Positions 10,336 through 18,346 are shown, counted from the stretch's first letter. The stretch is DNA of 36,002 bases from an uncultured Collinsella sp. (GCA_902470695.1 CABRHH010000028.1:1-36002), one strand, 5' to 3'. A program made the numbers and translations. The notes: generated by a model not told the origin, from the letters alone.

Positions 10336-11346
10336 ATGACTGACATCATCGACACCGATCCCTTCGCCGACCTGTCCGACGACGAGCTCGATGCGCTGGT
10401 CGAGCGTGAACAGGCTGTCGGCGCCGATATGGCGGGCACCTCGAAGCCCGCTGGCTTCCGCTCCGGCTTCGTCGCGCTCGTCGGACGTCCGAACGCCGGC
10501 AAGTCGACCCTTCTGAACGCCTGTTTCGGCAACAAGATCGCCATCACCTCACCGGTGGCGCAGACTACGCGCCGTCGCCTGCGCGCCGTGGTGAACCGGC
10601 CAGCCTGCCAGCTGATCATCGTGGATACCCCGGGCCTGCACAAGCCCAAGGATGGCCTGGGCGCAGAGCTCAACAAAAGCGCGCTCGCCGAGCTGGGGGA
10701 CGTGGATGTCATCGCCTTCGTGATCGACGCCTCGGCGCCCATCGGGCGCGGTGACGCCTGGGTCGCCGAGCGCGTGACGGCCGCCCACGCGCATAAGGTG
10801 CTCGTGCTCACCAAGGCCGACCAGGTCAGCCCCGAGCAGATGACGGCGCAGATCGCCGCCGCGAACAAACTCGTCTCCTTCGATGAGCAGGTGGTGGTCT
10901 CCGCCACGGAGGGCTTTAACGTCGAGGGGTTCATCGAGGTTGTCGCGGGCTTTCTGCCGGAGGGCCCGCAGTGGTTCCCGCTCGACATGGGCACCGACGA
11001 GACGGACGAGACGATGGTCGCCGAGTTTGTACGCGAGAAGGTGCTGCGCCACACGCGCGAGGAGGTCCCGCATGCGGTGGGCGTCATCTGCGACGAGTTC
11101 GAGCGCCCCCGGCGCGACCTGCTCCGCCTCCATGCCACGATCTTCGTGGAGCGCGAAGGGCAGAAGGGGATTATCGTGGGCCGCGGCGGCGAGATGATCC
11201 GCCGCATCGGCACCGAGGCGCGCCACGACCTTGAGCGGCTGTTCGGCTGCCGTGTCTACCTCGGTCTGGACGTGCGCGTGAAGCGCCTGTGGCGCGAGGA
11301 CGCCCGCGAGATCCGGCGCTTCGGCTATGCCGCCGAGCAGGAGTGA
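10336..11346 (+). CDS. era: GTPase Era, 16S rRNA-binding assembly factor
   Basis: Era binds the 3' end of 16S rRNA and checks 30S maturation. The 336-aa product has the P-loop GRPNAGKST (50-58), DTPGLHKPKDGLG for G3, TKAD for G4, and a KH domain with GQKGIIVGRGGEMIRRIG. An acidic N-terminal extension of about 40 residues (rich in Asp and Glu) precedes the usual start of homology at FRSGFVALVG. The extension is part of the chosen frame because AAGGAG lies four bases before ATG 10336, and no better start lies inside. It closes the gene run that starts at the DnaJ-like gene. RecO, often next to Era, is not here. Confidence 0.95.
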   Translation: MTDIIDTDPFADLSDDELDALVEREQAVGADMAGTSKPAGFRSGFVALVGRPNAGKSTLLNACFGNKIAITSPVAQTTRRRLRAVVNRPACQLIIVDTPGLHKPKDGLGAELNKSALAELGDVDVIAFVIDASAPIGRGDAWVAERVTAAHAHKVLVLTKADQVSPEQMTAQIAAANKLVSFDEQVVVSATEGFNVEGFIEVVAGFLPEGPQWFPLDMGTDETDETMVAEFVREKVLRHTREEVPHAVGVICDEFERPRRDLLRLHATIFVEREGQKGIIVGRGGEMIRRIGTEARHDLERLFGCRVYLGLDVRVKRLWREDAREIRRFGYAAEQE

Positions 11347-11425
11347 GGCCGTGCGCGCGTGCGGCTGACGGGCCCTGGCCCTCGCAGGAAACCTCCGTGC
11401 CCGCACCGGGCGCACACACCGGCCC

Positions 11426-11450
11426 GGGCGGTGGGGGAGCTGCCCTTTTT
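11426..11450 (+). terminator. Intrinsic terminator after era
   Basis: GGGCGG (11426-11431) pairs with CTGCCC (11440-11445), including one G-U, and is followed directly by TTTTT. It lies about 80 bases after the era stop and before the next gene, so it probably ends the DnaJ-to-Era transcript. Confidence 0.65.
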
Positions 11451-11526
11451 GCGTAAAATGCGGATAGGGGGCCGGAGGTCGGGTATCATCCATCTAGCAA
11501 AAATCTGTCGGTAGCGAGGAGATCGC

Positions 11527-12252
11527 GTGGCCTCAGGCAAGATCCGGAAAAAGATCAAGAAGGAGCTCATCGGCACGTCCGATTACCCTTCCAACAAGAT
11601 CTTCACCATATCGAACTTCATCACCGCACTGCGGCTGGTCCTCACGTTCGTGTTCCTCTACCTGTTCGTGACCGACGTCAACCGCTACGTCGCCCTGATC
11701 ATCTACGCCGTCGGCGCCTCGACCGACTGGCTGGACGGCCAGATCGCGCGCATGACGAAAACCGTCAGCTGGCTGGGCAAGATGCTCGACCCAGTGGTTG
11801 ACCGCGCGCTGCTGTTCACCGGCGTGGTCGGGCTCGTGGCGCGCGGCGAGCTGCCCTGGTGGGTGTGCCTGGTGATCGTCGGGCGCGATGTGTACCTGTT
11901 CTTCGGCAACCTCGTGGTGCGGCGTTACCACAAGCGACCGATCGACGTGGTCTATCCCGGCAAGATCGCCACGGCGCTACTCATGAGCGGCTTCACCCTC
12001 ATGCTGCTGGGCGTGCCGGTGGTCGACGGGCTGAGCATCCTCGCCCCTCACGCGCAGGCGTTCCCCGGCCTCAACGGCCAGGCGGCTCCGCTCGGGATCT
12101 TCTTCGTCTACCTCGGCGTAGCCTTCTCCATCGTCACCGCGTTCATCTACACCGCAAAAGGCGCCATGGCGGTCAAACACGCCCTCAAGCATCCCGAAGA
12201 GGAGGAGGCCGATTTTCTCAATCCAGAGATTATCGAGGGCGAGGACGCCTAG
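11527..12252 (+). CDS. CDP-alcohol phosphatidyltransferase family protein (first of two)
   Basis: Enzymes of this family move a phosphatidyl group from CDP-diacylglycerol to an alcohol in the membrane. The 241-aa product has a basic N-terminus, several membrane segments, and the family signature with Asp70-Gly71, Ala74-Arg75, Gly84, Asp88 and Asp92. The exact alcohol (glycerol phosphate, inositol phosphate or other) cannot be told from the signature. A second family member at 32529-33182 is the better PgsA candidate by context, so this one may make a different phospholipid or cardiolipin. The GTG start is chosen because GAGGAG lies five bases upstream; it follows the era terminator, so it should have its own promoter. 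The C-terminus is acidic. Confidence 0.85.
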   Translation: MASGKIRKKIKKELIGTSDYPSNKIFTISNFITALRLVLTFVFLYLFVTDVNRYVALIIYAVGASTDWLDGQIARMTKTVSWLGKMLDPVVDRALLFTGVVGLVARGELPWWVCLVIVGRDVYLFFGNLVVRRYHKRPIDVVYPGKIATALLMSGFTLMLLGVPVVDGLSILAPHAQAFPGLNGQAAPLGIFFVYLGVAFSIVTAFIYTAKGAMAVKHALKHPEEEEADFLNPEIIEGEDA

Positions 12253-12337
12253 GGCACCCGGGCCGCGATGCGTAGGGTAGAATAGAAGGATACGAGCTTT
12301 GACGGCCTTCGTGCCGTGCATTCAGTAGGGAGTTTTC

Positions 12338-12772
12338 ATGGCAGATTTCGAGCACACCGCAACCACGCCGGGCACCGAATCGGATGCCACCTGCGTGTTC
12401 CGCATGCCCACGAGCGATACCACCGCCCCCGACCTCATGGCGAGCGCCCGAATCACCGCGCCTGTGCTCTCCATCATCAAGGGCCCGCAGACCGGCAACA
12501 ACTTCGAGCTCGCCGCCGCCGAGATCACGATCGGCCGCGACCCGGCGAACACCATCTTTTTGAATGACATGACGGTTTCGCGCAGCCACGCCAAGATCGT
12601 TCGCTCCGAGGCCGGCGCGATCATCGAGGACCTGGGTTCGCTGAACGGCACCTGGGTTGACGGCGCGATCGTGAACTCCGCCCCGCTGCACGACGGGTCC
12701 TCCGTGCAGATCGGTACCTTCACCTTGATCTACCACGAGAGCACCGTGGAGCGCATCGAAACCGGTGAGTAG
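12338..12772 (+). CDS. FHA-domain signalling protein, GarA/OdhI-like
   Basis: GarA and OdhI are small phosphoprotein switches in Actinobacteria: a Ser/Thr kinase phosphorylates an N-terminal threonine, which then binds the FHA domain in cis and controls 2-oxoglutarate enzymes. The 144-aa product has an FHA domain at about 43-135, with GRDPANTIFLNDMTVSRSHAKI carrying the Arg, Ser and His typical of phosphothreonine binding. Before it, DATCVFR aligns with the ETTSVFR phosphorylation motif of GarA/OdhI: Thr18 matches the second threonine, while the first is Ala. The start is ATG 12338 with TAGGGAG upstream. It overlaps the following MerR-type gene by eight bases, as in odhI-ftsR loci. The partner enzymes and kinase are not in this window. 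Confidence 0.85.
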   Translation: MADFEHTATTPGTESDATCVFRMPTSDTTAPDLMASARITAPVLSIIKGPQTGNNFELAAAEITIGRDPANTIFLNDMTVSRSHAKIVRSEAGAIIEDLGSLNGTWVDGAIVNSAPLHDGSSVQIGTFTLIYHESTVERIETGE

Positions 12773-13640
12773 CTTGGCTGAGCGCAGCTATCTCAGCATC
12801 GGGCAGGTGGTGAACCTGCTCCGCGGCACATACCCCGACCTCTCGAACTCCAAGATCAGGTTCCTCGAGGAGGAAGGGCTCATCACCCCGCATCGCACCC
12901 CGAAGGGCTATCGGCAGTACTCCAAGGCAGATGTCGATCGCTTGGAGGTCATCTTGCACCTCCAAAAGACACGCTACATGCCGCTGAACGTCATCAAGCA
13001 GAAGCTTGAGGCCACCGAGGACCTCTCCACGCTCGCCTACGAGGTGGGTCTTTTGTCCGACGTCCCCATGAAGGCCGAGCCCAAGGAAACCAAGCAGAAG
13101 CTCCATCCCATCGAGGATGTGCCCGATATGCTCGGGGTCGACATCGCGTTTCTGCGCCAGCTCGCCGATAACGACCTCATCCGCATTGTGCGCAGCCCGC
13201 AGAACCGCGACCTGATCGACGGGCGCGACTTCGGCATCATCCGCCATTGCTCCGAGCTCTCCCGCTTCCACATCGAACCGCGCAACCTGCGTCAGTACGT
13301 GAGCGCTGCCAATCGCGAGTCCACCATGTTCGAGCAGGTGCTCATCGGCATGCTCGGCACCGACGATTCCGACGACGACCGCGAGGCAAAACTCGAGCGC
13401 GCCTTCAAGACCCTGCACGACTTGACCGACGGCGTACGCACCGCGCTGCTGCGCAACCGCGTGTTCGAGTCGCTGAACGCAGTGGTCGAGGACGCCGACG
13501 TGGACGTGATCGATGACGAGATCACGCGCGCGCAGGCGGCGAGCACCCCTGCACATCCGGCCGCCTCCGCAATCGAGCCGCTCGACGTCAGCGAGCTGGC
13601 CGCCCAGCCTATCCGCATCGGCGTATCCGGTGCCGAATAG
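12765..13640 (+). CDS. ftsR: MerR-family regulator, FtsR-like
   Basis: The 291-aa protein starts with a MerR-type winged helix-turn-helix (about residues 6-80) containing SKIRFLEEEGLITPHRTPKGYRQY cut short here as SKIRFLEEEGLI, followed by a longer C-terminal part with a second possible helical DNA- or ligand-binding region and an Asp-rich segment. In Corynebacterium and Mycobacterium the gene after odhI/garA encodes FtsR (Rv1828-type), a regulator of ftsZ expression; both sequence style and position match. GTG 12765 overlaps the FHA stop; TTG 12774 is an alternative, and neither has a strong ribosome site. The symbol is assigned by homology and context, not by direct evidence of its target. 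Confidence 0.75.
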   Translation: MSSLAERSYLSIGQVVNLLRGTYPDLSNSKIRFLEEEGLITPHRTPKGYRQYSKADVDRLEVILHLQKTRYMPLNVIKQKLEATEDLSTLAYEVGLLSDVPMKAEPKETKQKLHPIEDVPDMLGVDIAFLRQLADNDLIRIVRSPQNRDLIDGRDFGIIRHCSELSRFHIEPRNLRQYVSAANRESTMFEQVLIGMLGTDDSDDDREAKLERAFKTLHDLTDGVRTALLRNRVFESLNAVVEDADVDVIDDEITRAQAASTPAHPAASAIEPLDVSELAAQPIRIGVSGAE

Positions 13641-13649
13641 CCCCCCCCC
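13641..13649 (+). repeat. Run of nine C between ftsR and apt
   Basis: A homopolymer of nine C follows the ftsR stop and lies 29 bases before the apt ATG. Such runs can slip and change length, but this one is outside any coding frame. Confidence 0.6.
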
Positions 13650-13678
13650 TGCAAGCCGCAAGAGAAAGCGATCTGTCC

Positions 13679-14212
13679 ATGCCCTCCTTCGACTACGAGT
13701 CCCGTATCGCCAGCATTCCGGACTATCCCGAGCCCGGCGTCATCTTCAAGGACATCACCCCGCTGTTCGCCGACCCGGTTGCCCTGAAAGCCGCCGTCAC
13801 CGACATCGCCGACCACTTCCGTGCCGCCGGTATCACCAAGGTAGTGGGGCCCGAGGCACGCGGCTTCATGATCGGCGTGCCGGTTGCCCTGGAGCTCGGC
13901 GCGGGATTCATCCCGGCCCGCAAGCCCGGCAAGCTGCCGCGCGAGACCTACTCGATCAGCTACGAGCTCGAGTACGGCACGGACACCCTCGAGATCCATC
14001 GCGATGCGATCGAGGCGGGGGACCGCGTGCTGATCGTCGACGACCTGCTGGCCACCGGCGGTACCGCGGCGGCAACCGGCAAGCTGATCGGCACGATCGG
14101 TGGTGAGCTGGTCGGCTATGCCTGCATCATGGAGCTCGCCTTCCTGCACCCGCAGATTGCGCTTGCCGAGGTGGGCAACCAGGAGCTCTACAGCCTCGTC
14201 AAGGTGCAGTAG
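13679..14212 (+). CDS. apt: Adenine phosphoribosyltransferase
   Basis: Apt salvages adenine to AMP using PRPP in the cytoplasm. The 177-aa product has family length and shows IPDYPEPGVIFKDITPL near the N-terminus, PEARGFMIG, and the PRPP-binding loop VLIVDDLLATGGTA. The ATG at 13679 follows a weak GAGAAAG ribosome site. It lies 38 bases after ftsR and probably belongs to the same transcript. A purine permease on the other strand at 18.3-19.7 kb could supply its substrate. Identification is secure. Confidence 0.96.
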   Translation: MPSFDYESRIASIPDYPEPGVIFKDITPLFADPVALKAAVTDIADHFRAAGITKVVGPEARGFMIGVPVALELGAGFIPARKPGKLPRETYSISYELEYGTDTLEIHRDAIEAGDRVLIVDDLLATGGTAAATGKLIGTIGGELVGYACIMELAFLHPQIALAEVGNQELYSLVKVQ

Positions 14213-14329
14213 CACCTGCCCGGCAGGCCAGTCCGGCAGTACGTTGGTTTATACTGTCACATAGGTTGAACCACTTGTTATCGAAGGGGCCGTCTGCCCG
14301 CTTCGCCTCCACGTTCGAGAGGATGATCC

Positions 14330-15202
14330 ATGTCTTGGGCCCTCATCGCTGATTCCAGCTGCAACCTGCGCGGCTTTACGCCGACGGCCCCTGCCTGCCT
14401 GTACCGTTGCGCTCCGCTGAAAATCAATGTGGGAGGCGAGGAGTTCATCGATGACGAGCACCTCGACGTTGCCGCCCTGAACCGTCGTGTAGCTGAAGAG
14501 TCCGCCGCCTCCTCGAGCTCCTGCCCCAGTGCGGGGGAGTGGGCCGAGCTGCTCCGCCTGGCCGATAACGTGCTCGCCATCACCATCTCCTCGAATCTTT
14601 CAGGCAGCTACGAGGCTGCGCAGATGGCGCGCAATATCGTCATGGACGAGTACGCGCGCGAGCACGACGGGTCCATTGCCGGCAAGAACATCTTCGTGCT
14701 CGATTCGAAGGCTGCCGGCGGCAAGCTCGAGGTCATGGTCACCTTGATTGATAGGTACCTTAAGAATAATGCGCCCACGTTCTCGCAACTTGTCGACTAC
14801 GCCACCACCTTGGAGGACCACGCGCAGGTGCTCTATTCGCTGAGCAGCTACGAGAACCTCGTGAAAAACGGCCGCATGTCACGCGTTGCGGGCACGATTG
14901 CCAGCAAGCTGAGCATCCGTATGCTGGGGACGGCGAGCGACCAGGGAACCATCAAGATCGTCGGGCCGACGCGCGGTGAGAAGAAGACGTATCGCAAGAT
15001 CATCGACGCGATGCGCTCCGATGGGTATCAGGGTGGCCTGACCTGCATCGATCATGTGGCCAACCCCGCAGGCGCCGAGGCATTGGCTGTGGCCATTCGC
15101 GAGGCTTGGCCGAGCGCCGAGGTCATCATCATGCCATGCGGAGGGCTGTGCTCGTACTACGCCGAGGAATCGGGGCTGATCGTTGGGTACGAGTGGCTGT
15201 AG
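14330..15202 (+). CDS. DegV-family fatty-acid-binding protein
   Basis: DegV-family proteins bind a fatty acid; in Firmicutes the FakB members hand it to the kinase FakA for use in phospholipids. The 290-aa product has the family start ALIADSSCNL, the ISSNLSGSYEAAQMA loop that contacts the carboxylate, and MPCGGLCSYYAEESGLIVGYE at the C-terminus (last part given as YYAEESGLIVGYE). ATG 14330 is preceded by GAGAGGA. A TATACT (14250-14255) upstream could be a -10 element. No fakA is in the window, so the FakB role is inferred from the family. A strong terminator follows, making it the last gene of the left block. Confidence 0.88.
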   Translation: MSWALIADSSCNLRGFTPTAPACLYRCAPLKINVGGEEFIDDEHLDVAALNRRVAEESAASSSSCPSAGEWAELLRLADNVLAITISSNLSGSYEAAQMARNIVMDEYAREHDGSIAGKNIFVLDSKAAGGKLEVMVTLIDRYLKNNAPTFSQLVDYATTLEDHAQVLYSLSSYENLVKNGRMSRVAGTIASKLSIRMLGTASDQGTIKIVGPTRGEKKTYRKIIDAMRSDGYQGGLTCIDHVANPAGAEALAVAIREAWPSAEVIIMPCGGLCSYYAEESGLIVGYEWL

Positions 15203-15239
15203 CGCGGCGTTCATTGCAATTGGATACGTTGTATCGTAA

Positions 15240-15280
15240 CGGGCGCGGCCGTCATCGCTTGAGACGGTCGCGCCCGTTTT
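15240..15280 (+). terminator. Strong intrinsic terminator after the DegV gene
   Basis: CGGGCGCGGCCGTC (15240-15253) pairs with GACGGTCGCGCCCG (15263-15276) over 14 positions with one G-U pair. The loop has nine bases and TTTT follows. It lies 37 bases after the stop codon. Confidence 0.85.
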
Positions 15281-15663
15281 GGTTGGATGGGTCTGCAGGC
15301 TTGCCTGCGTGCTCGGTGCAAGATCGAGGCGCTGGGGTGTGTGTTTGTGGCGGCTTGGTTGGACCGCTCAGACGTGTGACTGCAACTCCACGGCGACGTG
15401 AGAGTATCCCCGAAAAACGATTCCTCATATCTACTTTACATAATATATATTATCTCGAATACGGAATTCGAGAGACAAGTCTATGAGGTTCGAGACACTT
15501 CGAATATTGACAGCTCGACTCTCGACCATGATGCTCATGGGGCGAACGGTTCTGATATTGAAGCTTCAGGTGCAACTGAATCCAAAACAAATAGGTCAAC
15601 CATCAAACGCTGCACCTTGGCCATAGGCCCAATCCCTGGTGCCAAAAATATGATGCGACAAAC
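15281..15663. other. Gene-free AT-rich island with nested palindromes
   Basis: This stretch of about 380 bases holds no gene I can support on either strand, although a + frame stays open from 15398 into the antisense of trxB. The part near 15420-15490 is strikingly AT-rich against its GC-rich neighbours. It contains a perfect 14-base palindrome ATAATATATATTAT (15440-15453) and, touching it, TCTCGAAT-ACGGA-ATTCGAGA (15453-15473). Further TTCGA/CTCGA sequences follow to about 15525. TTTACA (15435-15440) could be a -35 element. It may be a regulatory region, a binding site or a scar of lost DNA. Confidence 0.55.
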
Positions 15664-15700
15664 CGATGAGGACGGTCGCGATTCACGACCGTCCTCATCG
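15664..15700 (-). terminator. Hairpin terminator downstream of trxB
   Basis: CGATGAGGACGGTCG (15664-15678) and CGACCGTCCTCATCG (15686-15700) form a perfect 15-bp stem with a seven-base loop. On the - strand it is followed by GGTTTGTCGC and then a T-rich stretch, so it probably ends the trxB transcript. It may also insulate the island from the right side. Confidence 0.65.
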
Positions 15701-15847
15701 TCACCTATCCTCACATCTGGCGAGCCTGAACGCTCGGGTCAACGGACAGGCAAACCGCGCACCCTTATGTGTCTAGGCGAGCACTTGGAAGCGGTGGCGG
15801 CGTGGCCATGTCCCAGGTCAAACCGCACCATTGTCAGGCGTTGCCGA

Positions 15848-16795
15848 TCAATGCGTCTCAAGGCCGTCCAGATAGCGATACGCGGCGGTTGCGGCGAGCG
15901 CGCCATCGGCTGCCGCGGTGACAACCTGGCGAAGAGACTTCGAGCGCATGTCGCCGGCGCAGTACAGGCCCGGCGTACGCGTCGCCATCATCTCGTCGGT
16001 CACCACGCCGCCGTCCGATGCGATCTCGACATACGGGGCTACCAAGTCGGTTACCGGCGTCAGGCCGGCAAACACGAAGATGCCGAAACTGCCTTCTTCG
16101 AACTGCTCGGTGTGCGTTGTCCCATCGGCGTTATTGCGGAACTCAACCTCTCCGAGGAAGCGGGAGCCCCCTACGCCCACAATGCTAGTTTGGTACCTAA
16201 CTGTCACATTCTCGCGCTCCAGCAAGCGGTTGACGATGCCGCGGGATGCGCGGAACTCATCGCGCCGCACGACCATTTCCACGGAGTCGGCGATGCGCGA
16301 GAGGTACAGCGCCTCCTCGCATGCCGAGTTGCCGCCCCCGACAACGAAAACGTGTTTGCCGCGATAGAACATGCCGTCGCAGGTGGCACAGTACGACACG
16401 CCCCTGCCTCGGAATGTGTCCTCCCCCTTGAAACCTGCCGGACGAGGGGTTGCGCCCGTAGCCACGAGCACCGTGTGGGCCTGATACCGACCTTGTGAGC
16501 CCTCGAGATGGAATATGCCATCATCATCGCGCGTGAGGGCCGAGATCGCATCGTAGGCCACCTGGGCGCCGGCGGCCTCGGCGTGTTGCTGCATGCGACT
16601 TCCGAGCTCTGCTCCCGAGATTTCCGGAATACCGGGGTAGTTGTCCACGGTATCCGAGGTGGCGATCTGGCCGCCCGGCATACCCTGTTCAATGACGAGC
16701 GTTGTCATGCTTGAGCGCGCCGCGTAGATTGCAGCCGAAAAGCCGGCGGGTCCTCCGCCGATCACGATGAAATCGAAAATCGAAGTTGCCTCCAT
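15848..16795 (-). CDS. trxB: Thioredoxin-disulfide reductase
   Basis: TrxB uses NADPH and FAD to reduce thioredoxin. The 315-aa product has the FAD-binding start FIVIGGGPAGFSAAIYAAR, the redox pair CATC (Cys136, Cys139) within SYCATCDG, an NADPH-binding GGGNSACEEA, and the C-terminal FAD-binding segment GLYCAGDMRSKSLRQV. Length is normal. The ATG is preceded by AGGAGGT seven bases upstream. It is transcribed away from the glycosyltransferase gene, with 113 bases between the two starts. No thioredoxin gene lies beside it. About 150 bases separate its stop from the terminator hairpin. Confidence 0.95.
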   Translation of the reverse strand: MEATSIFDFIVIGGGPAGFSAAIYAARSSMTTLVIEQGMPGGQIATSDTVDNYPGIPEISGAELGSRMQQHAEAAGAQVAYDAISALTRDDDGIFHLEGSQGRYQAHTVLVATGATPRPAGFKGEDTFRGRGVSYCATCDGMFYRGKHVFVVGGGNSACEEALYLSRIADSVEMVVRRDEFRASRGIVNRLLERENVTVRYQTSIVGVGGSRFLGEVEFRNNADGTTHTEQFEEGSFGIFVFAGLTPVTDLVAPYVEIASDGGVVTDEMMATRTPGLYCAGDMRSKSLRQVVTAAADGALAATAAYRYLDGLETH

Positions 16796-16867
16796 GGCAG
16801 ATACCTCCTGTACGTCGTTTCTCTGCTCTTACCCATTTGCTGGGTGTCCATGCAGGCTGATGCTCGC

Positions 16868-16873
16868 TACAAT
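16868..16873 (+). promoter_or_regulatory. Possible -10 element (TACAAT) for the glycosyltransferase
   Basis: TACAAT lies 35 bases before the ATG at 16909, in the divergent region shared with trxB. I could not find a convincing -35 hexamer at the right spacing. Confidence 0.3.
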
Positions 16874-16908
16874 AAGCCTGTATGAACTGTCGCACCCAAG
16901 GAGCTTGC

Positions 16909-18180
16909 ATGTCAACCGAGCTGGCCCAGCCCCAGCACATCACCGACTCGATCGATGAAGCTGCACGGCCGGTCATCACGGTTGTGCATGCATCGGTCGG
17001 CTCCGGGCATAGAGCGGCCGCCAACGCGATCGCGCAGGCCGTAGAGGCCCTTCGCGGCACCGAGGGCGTTCCCGAGAACGTGCGGGTCGATGTGCTTGAC
17101 ATTCTTGATTTCGGTCGCATTCATTTCGACGGTAACAAGACGGCGGCCGCCTTTACCGGGGCCACGCGACCGATTTACGACATCACCTGGCGCTACACGC
17201 TGACCGGCCGCCTGCTTTGGGGCGGCGGCTCGTCATGGTCGAAGGTGATGTTTCCGGCGTTCACCGCCTATGTTGAACGCGAACGCCCCCTGGCGATCGT
17301 GGCCACCCATATCGTTGGTGCAAATGCGGCGGTGGGCGCCCGCATGATCTGCAACCAAAGCTATCCGGTTGTTTGCGTTCCCACTGACTATGAGATCGAG
17401 GGGTGGTGGCCGCACCGGCAGGCGGATTTGTTCTGCGTCGCCACCGAGTTCATGGCAGAGACGCTGCGACCACGGGGTGTGAAAGATTCCGCTATCAAAA
17501 TCACCGGCATTCCCGTCCGACAGGGATTCGAGCAGCAGTGTGACCGCGAAGCGTCGCTTCACTCGTTTGGCTTGCCTGCCGACAAGATCGTCGTGCTTGT
17601 CATGGCGGGAGCGGCGCTGCCTCAACCCTATGTGCGGTTCCGTGCCGCTATCGATGAAACGCTCCCCTATCTGCGCAGCTTCGACCACATGCATTTCGTG
17701 TTCCTGCCGGGCAAGGACAAGGACTATGCTGAGCGCCTGAGGACCATCTTTGATGCCATGAAACTCGACAACGTCACGGTGATGGATTATATCGACAAGA
17801 TGGCCGAGCTCATGCAGGCAGCCGACTTGGCCATATTGAAATCGGGCGGCCTCACGGTGACGGAATGCCTGTGTGCCGAGCTGCCGATGATCCTGCTCGG
17901 CAAATCATACGGCCAGGAAAAGGCCAACACCACCATGCTGACATCGTTTGGCGCCAGCATGCATGCCACGACCTCGCGCGAGCTCATTATGCAGCTGCGT
18001 CATCTGTACGATCATCCCGAGGCCCTGCGTGCGCTGCTGGTCAATGCCAGCGCGCTCAGGCGACCCCAGGCGGCGCAAGATATCGTGCGCCACACCATGC
18101 AGCTCGCTCAGAAGCCCTGTGCCCACAAGCGCCGCTTCATCGACTTCTACTGGGGAGGCAAGCCGGCGCACATTCGCTAG
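16909..18180 (+). CDS. MGDG-synthase-like processive glycolipid glycosyltransferase (GT28)
   Basis: Members of this group (UgtP/YpfP and plant MGD) add sugars from UDP-sugars to diacylglycerol at the membrane, making glycolipids and anchors for lipoteichoic acid-like polymers. The 423-aa product has the lipid-acceptor N-domain with VHASVGSGHRAAANAI (SVGSGH at 29-34) and the GT28 donor-binding segment AILKSGGLTVTECLC near 310. ATG 16909 is chosen because AAGGAG lies five bases upstream; ATG 16882 lacks a site. It stands alone, with trxB divergent and the purine permease convergent across a bidirectional terminator. The sugar added cannot be told from the sequence. Confidence 0.85.
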   Translation: MSTELAQPQHITDSIDEAARPVITVVHASVGSGHRAAANAIAQAVEALRGTEGVPENVRVDVLDILDFGRIHFDGNKTAAAFTGATRPIYDITWRYTLTGRLLWGGGSSWSKVMFPAFTAYVERERPLAIVATHIVGANAAVGARMICNQSYPVVCVPTDYEIEGWWPHRQADLFCVATEFMAETLRPRGVKDSAIKITGIPVRQGFEQQCDREASLHSFGLPADKIVVLVMAGAALPQPYVRFRAAIDETLPYLRSFDHMHFVFLPGKDKDYAERLRTIFDAMKLDNVTVMDYIDKMAELMQAADLAILKSGGLTVTECLCAELPMILLGKSYGQEKANTTMLTSFGASMHATTSRELIMQLRHLYDHPEALRALLVNASALRRPQAAQDIVRHTMQLAQKPCAHKRRFIDFYWGGKPAHIR

Positions 18181-18258
18181 TGTGTGACTGCGCCATAACG
18201 CCTGCAGCCGTCCCGTCTTCGAGACATGATGCGTTGCGGAGCGTCGCACAGCGCAAAC

Positions 18259-18292
18259 GGGCGCCTCATGGAACACATCCCATGAGGCGCCC
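18259..18292. terminator. Bidirectional terminator between convergent genes
   Basis: GGGCGCCTCATGG (18259-18271) and CCATGAGGCGCCC (18280-18292) form a perfect 13-bp stem with an eight-base loop. TTGC follows on +, and GTTTGCGC follows on -. It sits between the glycosyltransferase and purine permease stop codons, so it probably serves both. Confidence 0.7.
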
Positions 18293-18346
18293 TTGCATGA
18301 GCGCTATTCGCTGCAGCCGAACTGCAACTGGCGTGCGCTACGGGTG

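Noticed and set aside
15486..15520. GGTTCGA sequence resembling a tRNA T-arm
   Set aside because: The following bases do not complete a T-stem and no acceptor, D or anticodon arms can be drawn around it.
15398..16498. Open frame of 366 codons on the + strand, from the AT-rich island into trxB
   Set aside because: Most of it is antisense to trxB. The first 110 codons show no domain and no good ribosome site, so I left the island as non-coding.
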